64,000 nt of DNA from Sphingobium sp. TCM1 (GTDB taxonomy: Bacteria > Pseudomonadota > Alphaproteobacteria > Sphingomonadales > Sphingomonadaceae): assembly GCF_001650725.1 (NCBI RefSeq), contig NZ_LXVX01000002.1, positions 62,001-126,000 on the forward strand, read 5' to 3'. The notes under the pieces are model-generated. The model did no database searches. It saw only the letters and a list, made by a program, of their open reading frames with translations, and was not told the DNA's origin. This document shows positions 1 through 9,023 of the stretch, piece by piece. A program made the translations under genes and the position numbers. Within the stretch, counting starts at the first letter, position 1; the number at the start of each line of letters is the position of its first letter.

Positions 1-2
1 GC

Positions 3-455
3 GCTTCGCTCACGGCCGAGGAACGGCAGTTCGTCGCGAATGTCCGGACCCTGCCCGTCTACCGGATGCTTGAATGGGGCGTGCGCCAGGATGTGGTCGA
101 CTCCGTCATCGGCGATACCGACGAGCTGGTCGCCCTGACCCTTGCCTATCAGATGCTGAACGATCTCACCCGCAGCATAGATTTTGCCGTCTCCAATGCC
201 GAGCGCGGCACCAGCGCGGCGGGCGCCGCCGATGGGGCCAGCGCCAATGTCTGCCAGACCCGCATCCTCACCAAGGGCATCGAGCAGCTCCGCGACCTGC
301 GCGAAGAAGTGCTCCGCCAGCGTGCTCAGATGCGGCAATCCTATATGGCGGCGCTCTCCCAGGCGAACCTCTCGACGGGCTATGCCGGCCTCATCCGCCA
401 GCGCGATCGGGATGCGCGTGACGCCGCCGGCACCGCTGCCAGCCGCAACCGCTGA
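3..455 (+). CDS. traH: TraH, F-type conjugation protein (C-terminal part, 5' end outside window)
   Basis: This is the last ~150 residues of a conjugal-transfer TraH protein; the frame is open from base 3, so the start lies left of the window. F-type TraH is a periplasmic protein of about 450 residues needed for pilus assembly and mating-pair formation. The visible part has the family's 'LPVYRMLEWG' segment near its start, a predicted amphipathic helical stretch with two Cys-containing turns, and a basic C-terminus. traG starts 13 bases after the stop, the usual F-type order traH-traG. The family call rests on that order plus the conserved segment; no search was run. Confidence 0.8.
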   Translation, partial: ASLTAEERQFVANVRTLPVYRMLEWGVRQDVVDSVIGDTDELVALTLAYQMLNDLTRSIDFAVSNAERGTSAAGAADGASANVCQTRILTKGIEQLRDLREEVLRQRAQMRQSYMAALSQANLSTGYAGLIRQRDRDARDAAGTAASRNR

Positions 456-468
456 AGGAGCAGCCGCC

Positions 469-3400
469 ATGCGCCGTCTGTCCCGCTTGCCCGCGCTGCT
501 TGGCAGTCTCGCCAGCTTGTTCGTTGCCTCTCCTGCCCTCGCGCTGGAGACGAGCTTCCACACCTATGACGGCTTTGCCGAGACGGTAGATGCGTTTCGC
601 CTTGTCTCGATGATCTTTGCCGATCCGCGCTACGAGACACTGGTGCTGATCGTAGCGGTCGTCGGGTTGGCGCTGGGCGCGGTGCTCGCCATGGTCCGCG
701 GCACCGGCATGGGGCTGGTTGCCTTCGGTCTTCAGATGCTGGTTGGCATCGGCCTGTTCGTCGGCCTCGTCGCGACGAACGGCACTGTTCATGTCTATGA
801 CCGGGTGCGCAACGCCTATCAGCCGGTCGGCGACGTCCCCAATCTCATCGTGCTGGTGGCGGGCGTCACCAACATGATGGAGCGCGCACTCGCCGAGACG
901 ATCGACGACAATACGCTCGACCCACATGCCAAGCTCGAGTTCGGCGCGGGCGGCCATGCCTTCGACCTGTTCCTCAATGCCGTGAGCCCGCGCGGCCCGA
1001 TGACCGATGCCTTCCTCGATGCGACGATCAAGGATTATGTCCGCCAATGCTATCCGGTCGCCCGTGTCTCGCCAGCCTATGGCGTCGATGACGACCAGCT
1101 TTTCCACACCAGCACCGACCTCCCCGCATCTTTCGCAGCCATGGCTGGACCGGCAACGTTCAGCACCGTCTTCACCGCCTCGGACAAAGGCGGCACGACG
1201 GTCAGCTGCAGCGAAGCCTGGACCCATATCGCGGACCGGCTGTCCGACCCGGCGATCTTCGAAGGCTATTCCTCTCAGGTCTGCCAGCGCACCGGCTATG
1301 ACATCGCCAAGGCCGACCAGCTCGCGCGCTGCCGCAGCAACCTCGCCGAGATGGGCGACATGATGCTGGGGACGCCGCTCACTGCCCAGACTTTCTTCAC
1401 CAATATCCTGCTCGGGAGCAGCGTGGGCGATGTGCTGTTCGAGGACAGCCCGGCGACCGCCGCCCGCGTCATGGCCAATCGCGCCGTGGTGGCGGGCGGT
1501 CTTGCCACCATGTCGACCGCCAATGAATGGATGCCCACGATCCGGGCAACGGTGTTCGGAATCATGCTGTTCATGATGCCGATCGCGCTGCTGTTCATTC
1601 TCACCCCCATCAACCTGCGGGTCGCAAGCTTCGCACTGGGGCTCTTCGTATTCGTGGCACTTTGGGGCGTGATCGACGCAGGGATCCATCAGCTCACCCT
1701 TGGCCGCGCGATGGCGGTCCTGGCCGAGATGCGCTCTAGCCATGTGGCGGCCACGACCTGGATGCTTGCCCCCTCCTCCGCGATGAAGGCGCTCGCGATC
1801 TTCGGCAGCTTCCGCACGGCGGCGGCCGGCCTCGCCGGCGCGTTCGTGTTCACGGTGTTCCGCTTCTCGGGCAATGTATTCTCCTCCTTCACCGGCGGGT
1901 CGCTCGGCGTCCAGGCGCAGGGATCGGCTGCGGCGACCGCCATCTCAACCTCCGAGGGCTTTGCCTCGGCGCTGGAGGCGCAGGCCTCCGCCATGGGCAC
2001 GGGCGCACGCCGATCGGCGACCTCCAGCTTCGGGGATTTTGGTGAGCGCTCGACCTTCGGCACCAACCGCAGCTTCGCCGCCGCGGGCGCGGTTGGCGCG
2101 GCCCATGGTGGTGGAGCCCCCGGCAGCGCCGCAATGGGTCTGGGAGCGACAGACGCAGCGCGCGAACTGGGCGGCCTTGCGCCCGCACTGCATGGGCGCG
2201 ACCTCAATGATCCTGCAACCGCGAGCGCCGTGCGCGCCGCTGCCGCGACCGGCGCGATCCACAATTTTGCGGAGAAGGACGCGCTGCGCAGTCTGGGCAC
2301 CAGCTATTTCGGGGAAGGCGAAGCGGGCGAGAAGGCGTTCGGCGCCTTCACCCAAGGCCTCGTCCAGTGGCGGGCTTTCGGCGACACCCGCGCCTATGGC
2401 ATGATGATGCAGGCGGCGACGCGGCATTTCGAGCGCGGCGGTTATTCACCGGAAGACGCAGCGCTCAAGGCAAGCGGACTGATCGCACAAGCCAGTGCCG
2501 ATCCCACTTTCGCCAAGCTGATCGCTAACAGCTATGCGCAAGAGGAGATGCTGCGCAATGACCTGACGGCCGCGCAGGTTCAGGTCGGGGCGATGGAAGG
2601 CCGCCGCGATTATGCGGGTGACCGGGTCGCCCAGGTGGAACGGGGCAATGTCGCGACCGAGCAGGCCCATCGCACTGGCGGCAATGAAGGTCAGCGCGAA
2701 GCTGCCGCGATGCTTGGCCTCCCCGTTGACGATATGAGCCGCCGCATCGCCTTCATCAATGCCCTCTCCGGTGAAGCGCGCTCCTCCACTATCACGCAAC
2801 TCTCCCGCGCAACAGGACGTAATGAGGCCCAGGTGACCAAGGCTCTCGAAACCTATCGGGCCGCGACCGACCTTGGTACGGCGGACGGGGCAACGGCTGA
2901 AGCAGCGCGGGAAGGTACCAGCGTTTATGGGCGGACCCGGGAAGCCGCCGGCTATGACTTTGCCGAGCGTTCGGGGAAGCTCGACGCGCAGAAAGAGGTC
3001 GGGCACGACGGCACGCGCAGTGCTGCCCGGACCGGCGAGCAGCGGCGGCAGTCAGAGAATTTCGGCTTCGCGCAAGGCGCCGAGGCTGCCGGCATGTCGA
3101 CTCGGGAAGCAGCCCGTCTCGACAGCTTCATTCGAACATTGGCCGATGCGAGCGGCAACCAGCTCGACATGGCGGAAGGTGGCGCCGACGGCATCGCCGA
3201 CCGGGCGCTAAACGCCAGGATGACCAGCATCGTCGAGCGCGAGCGCCTGTCCCGCATGCAGGGCCTGCTCCGGGCCAATGGCATCGAGATGACCAAGCGC
3301 CAGATCGCCATGGATCAGAATGGCGACTTCAGGATTAACCTCACCCCAGCAACGGCGGCCCAGATGTGGCAGGCAGGCCTTCTCAACGAAAGCCAGCTCG

Positions 3401-4200
3401 GTGCAGTCGCCAATGGCGGCCATGCCCGCTTCAGCCTCGCGCACAATGATCTTCTTGTCTCCAGCAGCGCAGGATTTGAGAAGTCTGCCCGCAACGACAC
3501 CAGCACGCGGTTCGAAGCGGGCAAGCAGGCCGGGCCCGACACGATCGAGCATTTCATGGGCGGTGGTGCTGAAGGTCGCGCCGCCATGGCGAACTGGCTC
3601 AAGGGCGGGTTCGAGATGGATCGCAAGGGCAATTGGCGCCTGAAGCCCCAGGTCGCGGACACGATCCAGCGGGATGTGCAGGCGATCATGGGGCAAACGG
3701 GCTGGGAGCGGTCGATCGGTCGAACAGCGCAGGACCAAAACGCATTCTCTATCGGTGTGAAGGGGGAGATCGGCGGAGGCGCAGGCGCCGGGGCTAACCG
3801 AATTTCGAAACCTGACCGGGGCACTGCGTTTGGCCGTGCGACTGGATCTTTGGGGATTTCAAGCCAGGAAGGTGGTTCAACTAATGAAACTGCCAACGCG
3901 CATCTAAATATCGTGAACTACGAGGTCCGGCAGGCCTTGGCCAATTCAGAGGTGGCTGCAGCGCGATCCATCAACCCAGCTGAGGTGTTTGCCAACCGAT
4001 TGTCGGAGGAAATACTCGGGTCGGACGGACTTAGGAATCGATATATTGGTCAGGCCGACAGCGCGCGCGGAACCGCTGATCTGACCGCTCCTCTGACCTC
4101 ACTCGAACAGAGTTCGCTATTAAGTAGCGGACGATTTTCGACTGATTTGCGGTCGGGGCCGTTCGATGGCGACCCTCAATTCAAGAAGGGTGCCGATTGA
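469..4200 (+). CDS. traG: TraG, F-type mating-pair stabilisation / pilus assembly membrane protein
   Basis: A 1243-residue TraG-family protein. In F, the TraG N-terminal half serves pilus assembly and the C-terminal half mating-pair stabilisation and entry exclusion. The ATG at 469 is chosen because AAGGAG lies 8 bases upstream and a signal-like segment follows (residues 1-24, ending SPALA). Hydrophobic segments lie near 50-72, 78-98, 362-412 and 440-465, the TraG_N topology; the rest is long, Ala/Gly-rich and soluble-looking. F TraG is about 940 residues, so this one has an extended tail. From about 3790 the base composition becomes less GC-rich than the body of the gene, so the last ~140 residues may have a separate history. 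Confidence 0.85.
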   Translation: MRRLSRLPALLGSLASLFVASPALALETSFHTYDGFAETVDAFRLVSMIFADPRYETLVLIVAVVGLALGAVLAMVRGTGMGLVAFGLQMLVGIGLFVGLVATNGTVHVYDRVRNAYQPVGDVPNLIVLVAGVTNMMERALAETIDDNTLDPHAKLEFGAGGHAFDLFLNAVSPRGPMTDAFLDATIKDYVRQCYPVARVSPAYGVDDDQLFHTSTDLPASFAAMAGPATFSTVFTASDKGGTTVSCSEAWTHIADRLSDPAIFEGYSSQVCQRTGYDIAKADQLARCRSNLAEMGDMMLGTPLTAQTFFTNILLGSSVGDVLFEDSPATAARVMANRAVVAGGLATMSTANEWMPTIRATVFGIMLFMMPIALLFILTPINLRVASFALGLFVFVALWGVIDAGIHQLTLGRAMAVLAEMRSSHVAATTWMLAPSSAMKALAIFGSFRTAAAGLAGAFVFTVFRFSGNVFSSFTGGSLGVQAQGSAAATAISTSEGFASALEAQASAMGTGARRSATSSFGDFGERSTFGTNRSFAAAGAVGAAHGGGAPGSAAMGLGATDAARELGGLAPALHGRDLNDPATASAVRAAAATGAIHNFAEKDALRSLGTSYFGEGEAGEKAFGAFTQGLVQWRAFGDTRAYGMMMQAATRHFERGGYSPEDAALKASGLIAQASADPTFAKLIANSYAQEEMLRNDLTAAQVQVGAMEGRRDYAGDRVAQVERGNVATEQAHRTGGNEGQREAAAMLGLPVDDMSRRIAFINALSGEARSSTITQLSRATGRNEAQVTKALETYRAATDLGTADGATAEAAREGTSVYGRTREAAGYDFAERSGKLDAQKEVGHDGTRSAARTGEQRRQSENFGFAQGAEAAGMSTREAARLDSFIRTLADASGNQLDMAEGGADGIADRALNARMTSIVERERLSRMQGLLRANGIEMTKRQIAMDQNGDFRINLTPATAAQMWQAGLLNESQLGAVANGGHARFSLAHNDLLVSSSAGFEKSARNDTSTRFEAGKQAGPDTIEHFMGGGAEGRAAMANWLKGGFEMDRKGNWRLKPQVADTIQRDVQAIMGQTGWERSIGRTAQDQNAFSIGVKGEIGGGAGAGANRISKPDRGTAFGRATGSLGISSQEGGSTNETANAHLNIVNYEVRQALANSEVAAARSINPAEVFANRLSEEILGSDGLRNRYIGQADSARGTADLTAPLTSLEQSSLLSSGRFSTDLRSGPFDGDPQFKKGAD

Positions 4201-4624
4201 TGTAGCCCGGATTTAGAGGGTTCAAGGTGCTGCCGATCCAAAGCGCCCCTGACGCCGGGTCGAACGGATCAAATTCGCGAAGCACCCCAGATGGACCGTA
4301 TCGATCGCGAGCTAATAAATCTTCCGCATCAAATTCACCTTTTTCCTGGGTTGGCAACGAAGCTAACCACTGCCGAAGAAATCCAAATGAGAGAACGAAC
4401 GCCACAAGGGGTGGAAAGAACAAGACGTTCATATATCCCCCGGCAGCAGAACGATAAACCTCAGCCAATGTGTCCAGCTTGAGGGCTGCGAGCATGCCCA
4501 GCCAATAAATAGGCACACCGCTCCACCAGAGCTTCGCGTACCAACGTCGCCAAAGCCAATCCGTGAGACGAAGTTCGTCGGCGTTCCGATCCGCATTATC
4601 GGGTTCAAAGGTTGCGGCCTTCAT
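4181..4624 (-). CDS. Small membrane protein of unknown function next to traG
   Basis: A 147-residue protein I do not recognise. It overlaps the traG end tail-to-tail by 20 bases. Two hydrophobic segments lie around residues 35-55 and 65-85, separated by an 'AAGGYMN' turn, then a soluble acidic tail with a repeated Asp-Pro-Phe-Asp-Pro pattern near 115-125. The ATG at 4624 is preferred; a TTG one codon upstream is possible, and a GAAGAGGAA Shine-Dalgarno-like stretch precedes both. Lower GC than the flanking chromosomal genes supports membership of the conjugative element. A role as an exclusion or accessory mating protein is only a guess from position. Confidence 0.6.
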   Translation of the reverse strand: MKAATFEPDNADRNADELRLTDWLWRRWYAKLWWSGVPIYWLGMLAALKLDTLAEVYRSAAGGYMNVLFFPPLVAFVLSFGFLRQWLASLPTQEKGEFDAEDLLARDRYGPSGVLREFDPFDPASGALWIGSTLNPLNPGYINRHPS

Positions 4625-4838
4625 CAATTCCTCTTCGCCGAACGTACCATCTTGGAGCCCTGCAGAAAATAGCTAGCCCCCCGATAATACAGCACGGCGC
4701 AGGCTCACTGATATCCATCTTAGCGACGATCGCGTGGAGAGGGATCTCGAAGCCGGCGTTTCGCCCGATTGCTAATATCGAACCTGCAACAAAAATTGTC
4801 TGAAAAACCCTCTTGATAAACGTCCAATAATGTCCCAA
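4605..4838 (-). CDS. Possible 77-residue membrane peptide, TTG start
   Basis: This short frame overlaps the start of the next minus-strand gene by about 20 bases, as in translational coupling. It has two hydrophobic stretches (about residues 12-26 and 48-60) split by a short polar loop, and a basic Arg-rich tail. The only start in frame near the 5' end is TTG, and no strong Shine-Dalgarno sequence is visible. It lies just downstream of the AT-rich spacer that ends the conjugation module. Function unknown; it may be non-coding. Confidence 0.35.
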   Translation of the reverse strand: MGHYWTFIKRVFQTIFVAGSILAIGRNAGFEIPLHAIVAKMDISEPAPCCIIGGLAIFCRAPRWYVRRRGIDEGRNL

Positions 4839-4974
4839 TAAATTCCAAATTGAATTCTAGAAATAAATACTCACAATTGCTGTTTTGATGCTGTTTTTCT
4901 AGAAACGGTTTTTCTTATTTGTTTAATTTTTCAACTGGATGCGGCTTAAGTACGAACTCTGTCTCCCCGACCAC
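4839..4974. other. AT-rich junction between conjugation module and chromosome
   Basis: About 136 bases, much richer in A+T than anything else in the window. It separates the tra genes from the type II secretion operon, whose last gene gspO ends at 4975. No tRNA gene or obvious attachment-site repeat is visible, so it cannot be called an integration junction with confidence. It probably holds the promoter for the two small minus-strand membrane genes. Confidence 0.5.
4855..4905. promoter_or_regulatory. Pair of TTCTAGAA palindromes, possible operator
   Basis: The nonamer TTCTAGAAA occurs at 4855-4863 and again at 4897-4905, exactly 42 bases apart (about four helical turns) and in the same orientation. 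Each contains the 8-base palindrome TTCTAGAA. The first copy is 17 bases upstream of the TTG start of the small minus-strand ORF. Two identical spaced palindromes in a promoter-sized AT-rich gap look like binding sites for a dimeric repressor. No regulator gene is in view. Confidence 0.4.
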
Positions 4975-5718
4975 TCACATCATCAGGCGCGAAGCGACCA
5001 GCCAGCCGGGCAGCGCTGCGCCGGCCAGGAAAGTGCCGAGCGGTACGCGCGCCGTGGCCTGCCGCGCCCGCCCCGACACCAGCATGACCGCCAGTCCGAC
5101 CGACGACGCGATCAGAAGGATGAAGGGCAGCGCCTGCCATCCGAACCAGGCGCCCAGCGCGCCCAGCAGCTTGGCGTCGCCCAGCCCCAGGCCGTCCCGC
5201 CCCCGCAGCGCCCGATAGCCGAGCGCGATGGCCAGCAACAGGCCATAGCCGATCGCCGCACCGATGATCCGGTCGGCCAGAATCACGTCGGTCGACCAGA
5301 GTCCCAGCGTCAGGCCCAAAAAGGCGAGCGGCATCGTCAGCGCATCGGGGAGCCAGAAATGGCGCCAATCGAGAATCGCCAGGGTCAGCAGCACCCAGCC
5401 GCCGCACATCCAGCCGATCCCGCCCGGATCCGGCCTGAAACCCAATGCCAAAGCTCCGATTATCGCACAGCCCGCCTCCACCCGCCCATGCAGCGGATCG
5501 ATCCGCGCGCCGCAGGTCCGGCAGCGGCCGCCGCTCAGCAGCGCACTGACCATCGGTACCAGATCGCTGGCAGTCAGCGTCCGGCCGCACCCGTCACAGG
5601 CGGAGCGCCCGCGCATGACACTGCGCCCCTGCGGCCAGCGCAGGATCAGGGTCGCCAGGAAACTGCCGATGATCGCGCCGGCCAGCGCGCCGATCAACGC
5701 CGCTACCGGCTGGATCAC
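4975..5718 (-). CDS. gspO: Type II secretion prepilin peptidase GspO
   Basis: Inner-membrane aspartyl protease and N-methyltransferase that cleaves pseudopilins after Gly and methylates the new N-terminal Phe. The 247-residue protein has the cytoplasmic Cys motifs CDGC (41-44) and CRTC (66-69), catalytic Asp117 in an LDWRHFWLPD context, and Asp181 in the GLGDAKLLG (GxGD) motif, among seven or eight hydrophobic segments. Length fits the family. It is the last gene of the gsp operon; its ATG overlaps the gspN stop by 4 bases. It is the enzyme that must process the unusual leaders of gspG, H, I and J. Confidence 0.96.
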   Translation of the reverse strand: MIQPVAALIGALAGAIIGSFLATLILRWPQGRSVMRGRSACDGCGRTLTASDLVPMVSALLSGGRCRTCGARIDPLHGRVEAGCAIIGALALGFRPDPGGIGWMCGGWVLLTLAILDWRHFWLPDALTMPLAFLGLTLGLWSTDVILADRIIGAAIGYGLLLAIALGYRALRGRDGLGLGDAKLLGALGAWFGWQALPFILLIASSVGLAVMLVSGRARQATARVPLGTFLAGAALPGWLVASRLMM

Positions 5719-6437
5719 AGCGTGCCTTCGACCTTCAGCACCTGGGCATTGCCTACGCTGGCGAAACCGGCCTGACCCAGCGCGCCGGTCAGGGCGGGAT
5801 CGGCGGTTTCGACCCGCATTTCCGCAGTATATCGGCCCGATCGCCAGATACGCAGATTGATTTTCTCCAGGCCGGACTGGCTGACCAGCGCCAGGAGCAG
5901 CGCATCGCCGTCACACGCCACCGCGCCCGACAGCCCCTGGCTGAGGTTCAGCCCCGGAAACTGCCCGGCCATGCGCGCGCGGACCCGCCCTTCGGCATGG
6001 CCGCACCGGTCGCCGCGATAATAAGCGCTGACATCGTCCAGCATCAGGCCGCCGACCGGCAGCGGCGCAAAACTGCGGCCCAGGGGCACCGCGCCGGTCA
6101 CGTCGTCCACGCCGACCCGGCCGAAGCCGACCGTCAACGCCCCCTTGATATCGTCGGCCAGCCCCTGGCTTCGGGCGATGTCGAAGCGGGCGCGGCCCAC
6201 CAGCAGAGAGACGGGCGAAAGACCCGCCCGCACGCTGCCCATAGGCATATCGCCGAGCATCAGCTGCTCGATCCGCCCGTTCCACACCGTGCCCCGCACG
6301 TCCCGCGCGGCGACGCCCAGCCGCTCAAGCCCGGCAAGGCCGAGCGCGACGCGCATCGGCAGAAACAGCAGAAGTCCGACGAGCAGGACCAGGATCAGTA
6401 CAATCCGGCTGCGGCGCGACAGATGGAGGCCCATCAT
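5715..6437 (-). CDS. gspN: Type II secretion protein GspN
   Basis: A 240-residue bitopic membrane protein of the GspN family, an accessory component found in only some T2SS. It has a basic N-terminus, one hydrophobic helix at about residues 11-30, then a periplasmic beta-rich domain with the 'GTVWNGRIEQL' segment typical of the family. ATGATG lies at the junction with gspM and the genes overlap by 4 bases. Identity is supported by both position (between gspM and gspO) and sequence pattern. Confidence 0.88.
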   Translation of the reverse strand: MMGLHLSRRSRIVLILVLLVGLLLFLPMRVALGLAGLERLGVAARDVRGTVWNGRIEQLMLGDMPMGSVRAGLSPVSLLVGRARFDIARSQGLADDIKGALTVGFGRVGVDDVTGAVPLGRSFAPLPVGGLMLDDVSAYYRGDRCGHAEGRVRARMAGQFPGLNLSQGLSGAVACDGDALLLALVSQSGLEKINLRIWRSGRYTAEMRVETADPALTGALGQAGFASVGNAQVLKVEGTL

Positions 6438-6922
6438 TGCCCCTCCCCCCGCACCAGCACCGCCTGCACCGACACGCTGCCAACCGTGGGCGACGGGCGC
6501 GCACTCATCGTTTCCACGCGCACGCCCTGCGCCTCGAGCTGCGACAGCCAGGAAAGAAGCGCGATCGGCCGGACCGATGCGATGGCGATGTCCATCCGGT
6601 CATTGCCCTGCGCCTGTGCACGCTCCAGCGTCAGCCCGGCCTCGCCGGCGCCCTGGCCGACAAACTGGTCTAGCGGGGTTGCCGGACCGCTGTTCACAGG
6701 CGTGCGGGGCAGCGCCTTCAACTGCTTCACCGCCGCACGGATGGCGGCATTGCGATCGGTCGCTTCGGCCATGGAGTCTCGCGCGCTCCTCTGCGCGCGA
6801 TCGAGCGGCATGGCGACCCCGAACCACAGGATCACCCCGGCCAGCAGCACGAACATGACGCCCAGCAGATAGTGTTCGCGGGCGGAACGCTCCGCCCAGT
6901 AAGTGGCTATTCGTTCCATCAT
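6434..6922 (-). CDS. gspM: Type II secretion assembly protein GspM
   Basis: A 162-residue inner-membrane protein of the assembly platform that partners GspL. A short cytoplasmic N-terminus containing 'WAERSAREH' precedes one hydrophobic helix (about 18-38) and a periplasmic ferredoxin-like domain, the standard GspM layout. It overlaps gspL and gspN by 4 bases each, so translation is probably coupled. GspM proteins diverge strongly, so gene order carries much of the call. Confidence 0.9.
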   Translation of the reverse strand: MMERIATYWAERSAREHYLLGVMFVLLAGVILWFGVAMPLDRAQRSARDSMAEATDRNAAIRAAVKQLKALPRTPVNSGPATPLDQFVGQGAGEAGLTLERAQAQGNDRMDIAIASVRPIALLSWLSQLEAQGVRVETMSARPSPTVGSVSVQAVLVRGEGQ

Positions 6923-8037
6923 GACCGCACCGTGATGTCCGCCAGCGTCCGCCCGCCCGGATCCTGCGACGGCGTGGCCGTGATCGTGAAGCCGGACGCC
7001 TGCAACGCCAGCAAGACTATGTTGATGTCATCCGACCTGGCCGCCGCCAGCGTCGCGCGAACCATGCCGTCGGGGTCACGCGACAGGCTGGTCAGCGCGA
7101 CGCCCGGCGCGTCCTGCATTGCGGCGAGAAGGCCCGAAACCGGCGCGGTGAAGGCGCGGCCCCCTGCACCGCGCGCGGCCAGCCTCGCTTCCATCTCGAC
7201 CTGCGCCTGCGCGGCATCGGTGGCGTTGGGCAGTACCTGCTGCGCCAGGGCCAGGCTTTCCCCGTCGAGCCTGCTCGCCTCCATATGCTGGCGGGCGATC
7301 GTGACGAGCGCGATCAGCAGGCTGACCAGCAGGAGCAGCCCGCTCCACAGCGCGATGCGACCGATCGCCATGCGGTCGACCGCACGCCGCACCCGCTTGG
7401 CAAACTCGCCCTGTCGCAGATCGAGCGGCGGCGCATCGAGCGCGGCGATCGCGCGGCCCTCGATCGCCCCCGGATCGGCGTCTACGATGGGCGCATCGCC
7501 GATCAGTTCGGGCAAGGCCATGTCGGCGGGCAGCGCCATGTCCACGCCGCGCAGCATTGCGTTCCCGCCCACCACGCCACGGGTCAGCCCCTTGTCCGGC
7601 TCCGGCAACAGCAGTGGCGCAGGGACGATGATGTCCGGGTCCAGGCCATGATGCTGCGCCCAGAGCAACCAGTGCTGCATGTCGGCGCGGCTGGCGACCG
7701 CCACCACATGCGGCCGCGCCGGATCGTCATTCTCGTCGGTCGCGGCGAACAGCTGGTCGGCCGGCAGCAGTCCTGCCGCCAGCGCGGTCAGTCGCGATGC
7801 CGCCCGCCCCTGCCGCGCGGGCAGGTCGGGATGGGCTATCCAGTGCAACGTCACCAGCGCGGCCGGCGGCACCAGCAGCACGCGAGCCTGCTCCGGCAGC
7901 GCGGCGATCCCGCACGCAGCGAGCCAGTTTGCGCCTTCGCCCGTCCGGACCGGCGCGCCATCCACCACCCGCGTCCAGCGCGCGGGCGCGGTTTCCGCCT
8001 CGGGCAGAAAGACGATCAGGGCATCGCGGCTGCTCAT
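6919..8037 (-). CDS. gspL: Type II secretion assembly protein GspL
   Basis: A 372-residue GspL, which recruits the ATPase GspE to the inner membrane. The cytoplasmic actin-like region (about 1-235) begins MSSRDALIVFLPEAE, a single transmembrane helix lies near 250-272, and a periplasmic domain follows. The ATG at 8037 is chosen over an upstream in-frame start because it overlaps the gspK stop in an ATGA junction and gives the family N-terminus. It overlaps gspM by 4 bases. Confidence 0.92.
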   Translation of the reverse strand: MSSRDALIVFLPEAETAPARWTRVVDGAPVRTGEGANWLAACGIAALPEQARVLLVPPAALVTLHWIAHPDLPARQGRAASRLTALAAGLLPADQLFAATDENDDPARPHVVAVASRADMQHWLLWAQHHGLDPDIIVPAPLLLPEPDKGLTRGVVGGNAMLRGVDMALPADMALPELIGDAPIVDADPGAIEGRAIAALDAPPLDLRQGEFAKRVRRAVDRMAIGRIALWSGLLLLVSLLIALVTIARQHMEASRLDGESLALAQQVLPNATDAAQAQVEMEARLAARGAGGRAFTAPVSGLLAAMQDAPGVALTSLSRDPDGMVRATLAAARSDDINIVLLALQASGFTITATPSQDPGGRTLADITVRS

Positions 8038-9023
8038 GCACCTGCCCCCCAACTGCGCCGCACCAATATCGCCGGGCTTTGCCGCGCGTCGATCAGCGCC
8101 CGCTCCACCAGTTGCGTTCCCCCGACATCCACAGAAACCTCTACTCCGAAAAATCCTGTCGTCATTTTGACCTGTTCCGACACTTCGGTCATCGGCGACA
8201 GGCCGGCGAGCGAAGGCAAGGCCCAGAATTGCACCGTCCCGCCGTAGCCGTCCGCAGGCCGCTGCGCCAGCAATTGCCGTGCCTGCGCGACGCTCATTTC
8301 CCCTGGCAACAGCATGGCGACGAGCGGCGCCTGATCGGGCAGCAGCGTATTGATGTTGATCGGCGACAAATCCGTGACCGGCAGCGCGCATATCCAGGGT
8401 TTGACCAGATCATAGATGGCGGGCGTGATCCCCGCCACCGCCCGCAACTCGCTGGGATCGACCATCATGCGGTTCGCCACGCGATAGGGACGCTCGGCCT
8501 GCGCATAAAGATCATCCTCCGCTCCGCCCGGCTGCGGCACGGCATCGCTGTCAATCCAGTCGGCAAGACTGGCGGACGCCGCCTGCGCCTGCCGCGCGTC
8601 GACGCCCAGCGCCTGGAGCAGCGCCTGGAACTGGGTGACGCCGATGGGGCGGACCTGAAGCGCGGCCTCATTCTCGCCGCTAACCACGCTGTTGAGGTTG
8701 AAGCAGTTGCTGCCGTCGGTGACGCGCGCGGTCGCAACGCCGCCGGGCACCGGGATCGCCTGCGGCGCGCCCATCCATCCCCCCGCCAGCGTCATCTTCG
8801 TGGGATTGGACGCGACCAGATCGCCGATCCGCAGCCGGGCGATCTCGGTCCCCGCATCGGCATAGGCCCGCGCTTGGTCGACCGCGCCGCCATTGCCCGT
8901 CATGCGCGTGGCCAGCGCCAGCCGCTCCAGCGCGCCGGCGGCGACCACCGCCATCACCGCCACCAGCAGCAGCACGGTCAGCAGCGCTGCGCCCGCCTCG
9001 GCTTTCCTGCGGGGATCAGGCAC
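8034..9023 (-). CDS. gspK: Minor pseudopilin GspK
   Basis: The 329-residue large minor pseudopilin that caps the pseudopilus tip with GspI and GspJ. The leader is short and ordinary (MPDPRRKAEAG, cleavage before Ala) and is followed by a hydrophobic helix; the +5 Glu typical of other pseudopilins is absent, as is normal for GspK. A large globular domain with 'DWIDSDAVPQPGGAED' and 'NINTLLP' motifs follows, both family hallmarks. It overlaps gspJ by 8 bases and gspL by 4. Unlike gspG, H and J it shows no reiterated leader. Confidence 0.94.
   Translation of the reverse strand: MPDPRRKAEAGAALLTVLLLVAVMAVVAAGALERLALATRMTGNGGAVDQARAYADAGTEIARLRIGDLVASNPTKMTLAGGWMGAPQAIPVPGGVATARVTDGSNCFNLNSVVSGENEAALQVRPIGVTQFQALLQALGVDARQAQAASASLADWIDSDAVPQPGGAEDDLYAQAERPYRVANRMMVDPSELRAVAGITPAIYDLVKPWICALPVTDLSPININTLLPDQAPLVAMLLPGEMSVAQARQLLAQRPADGYGGTVQFWALPSLAGLSPMTEVSEQVKMTTGFFGVEVSVDVGGTQLVERALIDARQSPAILVRRSWGAGA

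Noticed and set aside
4839-4974. Integration attachment site
   Set aside because: No tRNA gene, integrase or matching flank repeat is visible.
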